19,522 nt of DNA from contig JAFGKQ010000225.1 of assembly GCA_016928495.1 (NCBI GenBank), positions 1-19,522 of the forward strand, in the 5' to 3' direction. The notes below the pieces were generated by a model. It saw only the letters and a list, made by a program, of their open reading frames with translations, was not told the DNA's origin and did not search any database. Numbering within the stretch: position 1 is the first letter of the stretch; every line of letters starts with the position of its first letter. This document shows, piece after piece, positions 14,535 to 19,522 of this stretch. A program made the position numbers and the translations under genes. The DNA is from Candidatus Fermentibacterales bacterium (GTDB lineage: Bacteria > Fermentibacterota > Fermentibacteria > Fermentibacterales > JAFGKQ01).

Positions 14535-15098
14535 TCAGTCGCCCAGACCCCACCTGTTCAGGAAGCAGTACTCGCGCAGCGGGAGCCTCTCGGGGCGCGC
14601 GGCCTCCACCCGCATCTGCTTCTCGGAGAGACCGGGGACCTCTCCGGATGCGTGTCTTCCGACTACGACCAGGGCAATCGCGGTCATGTCAGCCGGGATA
14701 CCCAGGGCGTTCTTGACCGCCTTCTCGTCGTAGCCGGCGATGGGATGAGCGACCAGACCCATCTCCGTTGCCCTGAGGACCATCGCGGAGACCGCCATCC
14801 CCGTGTCGAACAGGAAGTACTGCCTCTCCCCCACCACACAGTCCAGATCGGGTCTGCTGCAGACGACCACGAGCATGGAGGCCCGCCTGGCCCACGAGTT
14901 GCCGCCGGGCAGTGCTTCGAAGAGCCCGGCCAGTACCCCGGGGTCGTACACGAACACGAATCTCCAGGGCTGGTTGTTGTAGCACGACGCGGAGAGCCCG
15001 GCACAGCGGGCCAGCTCCTTGGCGAGCCCGGGACCGGCCTCTGCGGGGTCCAGTGCCCTGTAGGCCCTCCTCTGCTCTATGGCCTGTCTGACGTCCAT
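14535..15098 (-). CDS. Small nitroreductase-family flavoprotein
   Basis: A 187-residue FMN-dependent oxidoreductase. The N-terminus DVRQAIEQRRAYRALDP is the classical nitroreductase start with the phosphate-binding Arg cluster. SASCYNNQPWRFVFV (about residues 42-56) is the usual S(S)xNxQPWRF motif. The C-terminal half has the dimer-core helix FDTGMAVSAMVLRATEMGLVAHPIAGYDE and a helix KAVKNALGIPADMTAIALVVVG. The family reduces nitro groups, quinones, enones or other activated substrates with NAD(P)H. The start is the ATG with AAAGGGG 5 bases upstream; the longer frame further upstream is antisense noise from the DUF554 region. It is separate in sequence from the SagB protein 2.7 kb downstream, although both share the fold. 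It may or may not be part of the cluster. Confidence 0.88.
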   Translation of the reverse strand: MDVRQAIEQRRAYRALDPAEAGPGLAKELARCAGLSASCYNNQPWRFVFVYDPGVLAGLFEALPGGNSWARRASMLVVVCSRPDLDCVVGERQYFLFDTGMAVSAMVLRATEMGLVAHPIAGYDEKAVKNALGIPADMTAIALVVVGRHASGEVPGLSEKQMRVEAARPERLPLREYCFLNRWGLGD

Positions 15099-15131
15099 TG
15101 GAGCCCCTTTCCGTTTCGCGAGGCACCGTCT

Positions 15132-15147
15132 GTCCGGCAGAGCGGAC
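15132..15147. other. Short hairpin between DUF554 and nitroreductase genes
   Basis: GTCCG and CGGAC pair across a 6-base loop. On the minus strand it lies after the RAYT-like sequence and before the nitroreductase Shine-Dalgarno. There is no T-run. It may be part of the same remnant element as the GTGTCCCC motif next to it. Confidence 0.3.
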
Positions 15148-15149
15148 TC

Positions 15150-15178
15150 GAAAGATAAGTGATGTGTCCCCATAATTA
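15150..15178. repeat. RAYT/REP-like end sequence abutting the DUF554 stop
   Basis: Here GTGTCCCC (15164-15171) leads directly into the TAA stop of the DUF554 gene (15176-15178), with an AT-richer AAAGATAAGTGAT on the other side. The same GTGTCCCC-to-stop arrangement is found at 4082-4103 after the DUF5916 gene. On the minus strand both show GGGGACAC followed within a few bases by CACT and a T-rich stretch. I associate this type with ends of RAYT (Y1 transposase) elements. No opposite end or transposase is visible, so it would be a solo remnant. Confidence 0.42.
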
Positions 15179-15850
15179 GAGGAGGAAGTGGAAGAGGACT
15201 GCCAGGGGCAGGGCGGGCAGGAGGTCCAGCACGCTGACCTTCCTCAGCTCGAGTATCCTGATCCCCAGGCCGAGCAGGAGGACCCCCCCGACAGCGCTCA
15301 TCTCGTCGACCGCGGCAACCGGAAGCCCGCCCTCGAGCAGCCTGCCGAGCAGCGTCAGCCCGCCCTGGTAGAGCAGGAGCGGGAAGATCGCGAACAGGAC
15401 GCCCACCCCCATGGCGGAGGCCAGCGCGAGCGAGGCGAAGCCATCCAGCAGGGACTTGGCCAGGAGGAGGTCGCAACCGTTGCCAAGCCCTTCTTCGAGA
15501 GCACCGAGCACTGTCATCGAGCCCATGCAGAAGAGCATGAAGGCAGACACCATGCCCTCGGTGAAGCGCGAGTCGCGGCTGCCCAGCCTTGCTCTGAGCC
15601 TGTCACCGATCCTCTCTGCTCCGCGCTCCAGATGGACGGCAGAGCCGACGAGCGCGCCCACCACCACGGAGAGAATCACGACGAGGAAGCTGTGAGTCCT
15701 GATGGCCATCGAGAACCCGAGAGCCAGCGTGAACAGGCCTATGGCCTCGAACGCGGCCCTGCTCAGCCTTTGCGGGATCCTGCTGTGGAGCAGCAGGCCC
15801 AGGCTTCCACCCGCCAGCACTGCTGCTGCGTTTACCAGTGTTCCCGTCAT
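15176..15850 (-). CDS. DUF554 family integral membrane protein (YdfK/YqgA-like)
   Basis: A 224-residue, very hydrophobic protein. The start MTGTLVNAAAVLAGGSLGLLLHSRIPQRL is the characteristic opening of DUF554: 'GTLVNxxxIxxGxxxGxxL', then a basic loop with IP. Further family features are GLFTLALGFSMAIRT, a short loop with LERGAERIGDRLRARLGSRDSRFTEGMVSAFMLFCMGSMTVLGALEEGL, and the later LDGFASLALASAMGVGVLFA and SAVGGVLLLGLGIRILEL. About six or seven membrane helices are predicted by eye. Length is normal for the family. Function is unknown; transport has been proposed but not shown. It is 37 bases downstream of the methyltransferase and in the same orientation, so co-transcription is likely. 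Confidence 0.9.
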   Translation of the reverse strand: MTGTLVNAAAVLAGGSLGLLLHSRIPQRLSRAAFEAIGLFTLALGFSMAIRTHSFLVVILSVVVGALVGSAVHLERGAERIGDRLRARLGSRDSRFTEGMVSAFMLFCMGSMTVLGALEEGLGNGCDLLLAKSLLDGFASLALASAMGVGVLFAIFPLLLYQGGLTLLGRLLEGGLPVAAVDEMSAVGGVLLLGLGIRILELRKVSVLDLLPALPLAVLFHFLL

Positions 15851-15887
15851 GGTGTCGGAATGGTCGCCATGCGAGGCATGCCGGAGC

Positions 15888-16658
15888 TCAGACGGAGACC
15901 CTTCCTAGAACGACGAGCCTCCCGGCGTTCTGGTCGTAGGCCGAACCGTCGAGGCCGCCAAAGGCGGAGCAGTCTTCGAACCCCGCCCTCTCCAGGAGAC
16001 CGATCAGCTCCACCGCGGAGTAGATCCTGTGCCTTACAACGTACTCCCTCGGCTCACCCCCCTCCCGCGGGAAGAGGATCCATCTGTTGTGCATCATGCT
16101 CCAGTTGTCGGTGACCCGTCTCTCCTGGAGCTGGACGAGCCCGTCGTGCTCGGACCAGCCTCGCTCCTGGAATATCCTGGCCAGGACCTCCTTGCCCATG
16201 ATCTCGATGAGCAGGCGTCCCCCGGGACGAAGGCTCCTGCGAACGTTCGCGAGCACCCTCAGGTCATCGGCGACATCCTCGAAGTACCCGAAGGACGTGT
16301 ACATGCTTACCGCGATGTCGAATCCGTTGGCCCTCTCGAAATCCCTCATGTCGCACTCGACCCACTCGATGTCGAGCCCCTGCTCCAGAGCGGACTTCCC
16401 TGCGGCTTCCACAAAGGCCCTCGTCCTGTCCACGCCGGTCACCCGGAACCCGAGCCTGGCCAGCTCGATCGAGTGCCTGCCAGGGCCGCAGCACAAGTCC
16501 AGCACCTTCTCGCCGCTACGCGCGGAGGTCAGCGCAACGAGCTGGTCCACCTGCCCGGAGGCTGCTTCCATGACCTCCTCCGGGAACATCAGCGGCCAGT
16601 GGGACTCCCAGAAGAGGTCGTCCTCGAACCAGTGCCCATGACCTTCGCCGGGCCTCAT
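15888..16658 (-). CDS. Class I SAM-dependent methyltransferase overlapping the cyclase/TPR gene
   Basis: A 256-residue methyltransferase. Residues ~8-50 form an N-terminal helical cap (HWFEDDLFWESHWPLMFPEE), followed by motif I VLDLCCGPG (52-60), VTGVDRTRAFVEAA (acidic end of strand 2), VECDMRDFE, and IAVSMYTSFGYFEDVADDLRVLANVRRSLRPGGRLLIEI. The C-terminal part is strand-rich with YSAVELIGLLERAGFEDCSAFGGLDG, as in small-molecule methyltransferases of the Methyltransf_25/UbiE-like group. The ATG overlaps the TPR gene stop (ATGA) and has a strong AGGAGG at good distance, so the start is secure. The much longer frame upstream is not used. The substrate is unknown. Coupling to a regulatory ATPase is unusual for a metabolic methyltransferase. 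Confidence 0.87.
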   Translation of the reverse strand: MRPGEGHGHWFEDDLFWESHWPLMFPEEVMEAASGQVDQLVALTSARSGEKVLDLCCGPGRHSIELARLGFRVTGVDRTRAFVEAAGKSALEQGLDIEWVECDMRDFERANGFDIAVSMYTSFGYFEDVADDLRVLANVRRSLRPGGRLLIEIMGKEVLARIFQERGWSEHDGLVQLQERRVTDNWSMMHNRWILFPREGGEPREYVVRHRIYSAVELIGLLERAGFEDCSAFGGLDGSAYDQNAGRLVVLGRVSV

Positions 16659-19522
16659 TTCCCTTCCTCCTGCCCCTGGGCGTGAGTACCGCCGAGAGCC
16701 TCCAGAACCTCCGAAAGGACCGTCCTGACGTGCTCGGGCGCCTCTTCGGGCGGTGGCACCGGGGGGACAGGACCGGGGAGCATCGCCATGAGCTCCTCCA
16801 GGCGCCTGGAGGTCCATCTCCCCAGATCACGGCCCTGCACGGCCGCCGCGCAGCGGGCCGCCATTTCCCCACGCCCCTTCGCCAGCAGCACACCGGCCGC
16901 CCCGAGGAGCAGATCACTCGTCCTGTCGAGCAGCCCGAGCGACACGGCCGAGGAAAGGCCCTCTCGGATCACCGGGGAGGCTTCCTCGACCCTGCCCAGA
17001 GCCAGCAACACCTGGCCCGTGAAGCCCTGGACCCTCACGATCGCCCTCGCCTCTCCTATCTTCCTGTGGAGCTCGAGGCTCTGCGACAGCTGCTCGAGCG
17101 CGGCTCCCGCCTCGCCCCTGGTGAAGCTGAGACGGCCCAGGTTCTCGAGCGTCGTGGCCACTCCCCAGTTGTTGCCGACCTCCCTGGAGAGCTCGTAGGC
17201 CAGGCCGAACAGCCTCTCGGCTCCTTCCAGGTCGTCGCCCGCCAGGGAGAGCTCGCCCATGCAGCTATACGAGCGTGCCGCCCCCGCCCTGTCGCCTATC
17301 TCCCGCTGGATCTCCAGCGCTTCCTCATAGAGCCGCCTGGCGCCGTCCGCGTCGCTCTCCCTGGTCAGCTCCCCCAGCCACGTGAGAGCAGTCGCTATGC
17401 CCTTGCGGTCGCCGATCTCGCGCCTGATCTCAAGGCTGCTCCCGAACAGCTCCCTCGCCCATGCGTACTCCCCCACGGACTCGGCGAGGGAGCCGAGGTT
17501 CGAGAGGATGCCAGCCTCGCTGAAGTGGTCCCCCGACTCCCTGGCCATCTCCAGGGCCTCCTGGTAGAACTCCCTGGACCTGTCGAACTCGCCCATCGTG
17601 CGCGTGATGCTGCCGAGGTTGGAGAGGGCCGTCGCCATCCCGGTGCTGCTGCCCGTCTTCCTGAGCATCTCCAGGTTCCTGGTCCAGATGTCCCTGGCCT
17701 CCGCGAGGTCCCCCTTCCTGAAGCTGACGTTGCCCAGCAGCTTGAGACACGTGGCGACCTCGAGCGTCGAGCCGGTCCCGCGGAAGATCTCCATGGCCCT
17801 GGTCAGCAGGGCGCCGGCCTCGTCGTAACCCGCCAGGTAGAGGCTGAACAGGCCCTGCTTCTGGATCATGGAGCCGAGGATCGCACGATGCTCGGGTGCC
17901 GCTTCCGCCAGGCGCCCGCCGTCCCTCTCCAGCTCATGCGCACCCTCGGTGAAGAGCTCCAGGCCCTCCCGGAACCTGCTCCTCATCTCGTAGAACCTCG
18001 AAAGGCCCTGAGTGTAGGTCGAGACCAGGGATGGATCGCGCATCGCCAGGGCGCGCCTCCAGCCCGCCCGCACGTTATCCAGCTCGAGGGCTATCTGGTC
18101 GAGCGCGTCGCTCTGGCCGCCACCCTCCAGGTTCTTCCTGGTCGACTCCAGGAGCCTGGCGTAGTAGTGGCAGTGACTATCCAGGAGGGCTTCGAGCCCC
18201 GTTTCCCCGGGCAGAGAGGCGAGCCTCTCCTCGGCGAACTGCCTGAGCAGCCCGTGGAACTCGAACCGCCCGGACGAGGAGCGGCGTATGAGCGACTTGT
18301 CGATCAGCCTCGAGAGGGGCATGAGGCTCGTTCCCGCGACCTCGGCGGCCGCCTGCCTGTCGAACCCCCCCCTGAAGACCGAGACCCTGCTCAGAGCCCT
18401 TCGCTCCTCATCGGAGAGCATCTGCCAGGAGTAGTCGAAGACAGCCCGTATGCTCCGCTGCCTGCCCGGCAGATCCGCCAGGGAGGCCTGCAGCAGCTCC
18501 ATGCTCTTCTCGAGCTCCTGCTCTATCTCGACGCAGGACAGCATCCGCACCCAGGTCGAGGCCAGCTCTATGGCAAGGGGCAGTCCCTCGACCATGGAGC
18601 ATATCCGCGCCACGCTCCGGACCTCAGCCGGAGCAGAGGGATCGAACGCCGGATCCACCCTCCTGGCGTTCTGCACGAACAGCCTGGTGGCCTCGTGCTC
18701 CAGGAGGTCCCGTACGTCCGCGCACTCGCCCTCCGGCATCCCGAGCCCGGAGAGCTCGAATATCCACTCCTCCCTCAGCGAGAGCCGGTGGCGCGACGTG
18801 ACCAGGACCTTTATCCGGTCGGAGGACCTCAGTATGGAGGAGACGATGGCGGCCTCGGATGTGAGATGCTCGAAGTTGTCGAGGATGAGGAGCATCTCCT
18901 TGCCTGACATGTGTGCCAGGAGCTGGTCCATCTCCTGCCTGGAGCCGGAGAACGAGAAGCCCAGAGCCGACGCGAGGGCGGGAGCTATCAGGAAGCCCGA
19001 CTCGAGGTCCTCGAGGGGCACGAAGAAGACACCGTCACGGAAGCTCTCGATGCATTCCGCGGCGGCCTGGAGGCCCAGTCTCGTCTTGCCGGCCCCGCCG
19101 GGAGCCAGCAGCGTCACGAGCCTGCAGTCGGGATTGCCCTCGAGCATGTTGCGCATCTGGTCGATCTCCCTCTCCCTGCCGACGAACGCTGTGGGCTGCC
19201 GGGGGAGGTTCTGGGGCCTCGAGGAGATCGTCCTGAGCGGTGGGAACTCTCTCAGGGGAAGGTCCGGATGATCCAGTGAGAACAGCCGCTGAGGCTCCAG
19301 CAGGTCCTTGAGAGTATGGGCGCCCTGATCTACGAGGGAAGCGCCTTCGGGAAGCCCAAGCAGACCGGCGGCCTCATCGCTGAGCAGGACCTGGCCGCCC
19401 CATGCCGCCGACATGATCCTGGCGGCACGGTTGACCGCGGTGCCGAAATAGTCGCCCGCTCGCGCCTCGGCCTCCCCGGCATGCATGCCCATCCTTACAC
19501 GGAGCCCCCCCACACGGCTCCA
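16655..19522 (-). CDS. Class III adenylate/guanylate cyclase-like domain, AAA/NB-ARC-type ATPase and TPR array (partial, 5' end outside window)
   Basis: At least 955 residues are visible; the frame stays open to the window edge (WSR precedes the first GTG), so the true start lies outside. Visible residues ~1-60 are the C-terminal half of a class III cyclase: LRVRMGMHAGEAEARAGDYFGTAVNRAARI, with the N-x3-R pair of VNRAAR that stabilises the transition state. The metal-binding Asp residues would be further upstream. Next come an FVGREREID linker, an ATPase with Walker A LLAPGGAGKTRL (~138-149), Walker B MLLILDNFEHL, LVTSRHRLSL and a GLPLAIELAS motif, a winged-helix stretch, and from ~560 to ~890 a run of about eight TPR units (NLGS...GEFDRSREFYQEALEM type). 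This architecture is known from large bacterial signalling ATPases. It overlaps the methyltransferase gene by 4 bases. Confidence 0.9.
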   Translation of the reverse strand, partial: WSRVGGLRVRMGMHAGEAEARAGDYFGTAVNRAARIMSAAWGGQVLLSDEAAGLLGLPEGASLVDQGAHTLKDLLEPQRLFSLDHPDLPLREFPPLRTISSRPQNLPRQPTAFVGREREIDQMRNMLEGNPDCRLVTLLAPGGAGKTRLGLQAAAECIESFRDGVFFVPLEDLESGFLIAPALASALGFSFSGSRQEMDQLLAHMSGKEMLLILDNFEHLTSEAAIVSSILRSSDRIKVLVTSRHRLSLREEWIFELSGLGMPEGECADVRDLLEHEATRLFVQNARRVDPAFDPSAPAEVRSVARICSMVEGLPLAIELASTWVRMLSCVEIEQELEKSMELLQASLADLPGRQRSIRAVFDYSWQMLSDEERRALSRVSVFRGGFDRQAAAEVAGTSLMPLSRLIDKSLIRRSSSGRFEFHGLLRQFAEERLASLPGETGLEALLDSHCHYYARLLESTRKNLEGGGQSDALDQIALELDNVRAGWRRALAMRDPSLVSTYTQGLSRFYEMRSRFREGLELFTEGAHELERDGGRLAEAAPEHRAILGSMIQKQGLFSLYLAGYDEAGALLTRAMEIFRGTGSTLEVATCLKLLGNVSFRKGDLAEARDIWTRNLEMLRKTGSSTGMATALSNLGSITRTMGEFDRSREFYQEALEMARESGDHFSEAGILSNLGSLAESVGEYAWARELFGSSLEIRREIGDRKGIATALTWLGELTRESDADGARRLYEEALEIQREIGDRAGAARSYSCMGELSLAGDDLEGAERLFGLAYELSREVGNNWGVATTLENLGRLSFTRGEAGAALEQLSQSLELHRKIGEARAIVRVQGFTGQVLLALGRVEEASPVIREGLSSAVSLGLLDRTSDLLLGAAGVLLAKGRGEMAARCAAAVQGRDLGRWTSRRLEELMAMLPGPVPPVPPPEEAPEHVRTVLSEVLEALGGTHAQGQEEGK

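Noticed and set aside
14473-14553. GTG start of the phosphatase at 14553
   Set aside because: It would overlap the nitroreductase gene and add 27 residues unlike a membrane-protein leader. The ATG at 14472 directly precedes the first membrane helix.
15099-15476. Long N-terminal extension of the nitroreductase frame
   Set aside because: It runs through the DUF554 coding region in another frame and has low-complexity Arg/Pro/Ala content. The ATG at 15098 has a good Shine-Dalgarno and the standard nitroreductase N-terminus.
16682-18907. 741-codon open frame on the plus strand opposite the ATPase/TPR gene
   Set aside because: Antisense shadow of a GC-rich coding sequence. The protein is low-complexity Arg/Pro/Leu/Gly/Glu without motifs, while the minus strand has clear Walker A and TPR motifs.

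Overview
The window is a GC-rich, gene-dense stretch in which every gene except the first runs on the minus strand. The gene content points to a Gram-negative bacterium: a TonB-dependent receptor with a carboxypeptidase-regulatory domain, a DUF5916 outer-membrane-type protein, a PadR regulator, a SpoIIE-type phosphatase and a cyclase/ATPase/TPR regulator. This mix is common in the FCB superphylum (Gemmatimonadota, Krumholzibacteriota, Fermentibacterota, Eisenbacteria and relatives). That placement is inference, and there is no rRNA or tRNA here to test it. AGG is a common Arg codon and ATA is used for Ile in spite of the high GC, and TGA is used as a stop.

Layout by coordinate. The tail of an S41 peptidase (+, 1-275) converges on a minus-strand envelope group. 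Read in transcription order, that group is PadR regulator (6920-6354), DUF5916 protein (6287-4101), a small RAYT/REP-like palindromic element (about 3969-4089), TonB-dependent receptor (3915-1288) and a beta-propeller lipoprotein (1285-281). Upstream of padR is a near-ideal PadR-type operator made of AT-rich half-sites.

The centre (14472-7007) is a six-gene cluster whose junctions overlap by 1-4 bases, except for a 3-base gap at the last one. In order: membrane SpoIIE phosphatase, SagB-type flavin oxidoreductase, two-helix zinc-ribbon membrane protein, a secreted/membrane protein ending in an alternating Cys-Ala tail, a radical SAM/SPASM enzyme with an N-terminal PqqD-like recognition domain, and a class I methyltransferase. 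This looks like a RiPP-style maturation system in which the substrate would be the (CA)4-G-(CA)3-GGGR tail of a membrane protein rather than a free peptide. I know of no described system with this composition. The substrate/enzyme junction carries a run of nine G. A -1 slip, or one extra G, would fuse substrate and enzyme into one open frame.

Upstream of the cluster (19522-14535) are a class III cyclase/AAA-type ATPase/TPR regulator (cut by the window end), a second methyltransferase overlapping it by 4 bases, a DUF554 membrane protein, a second RAYT-like end sequence, and a small nitroreductase. No intergenic stretch exceeds 185 bases. I saw no CRISPR array, intact insertion sequence or RNA gene.
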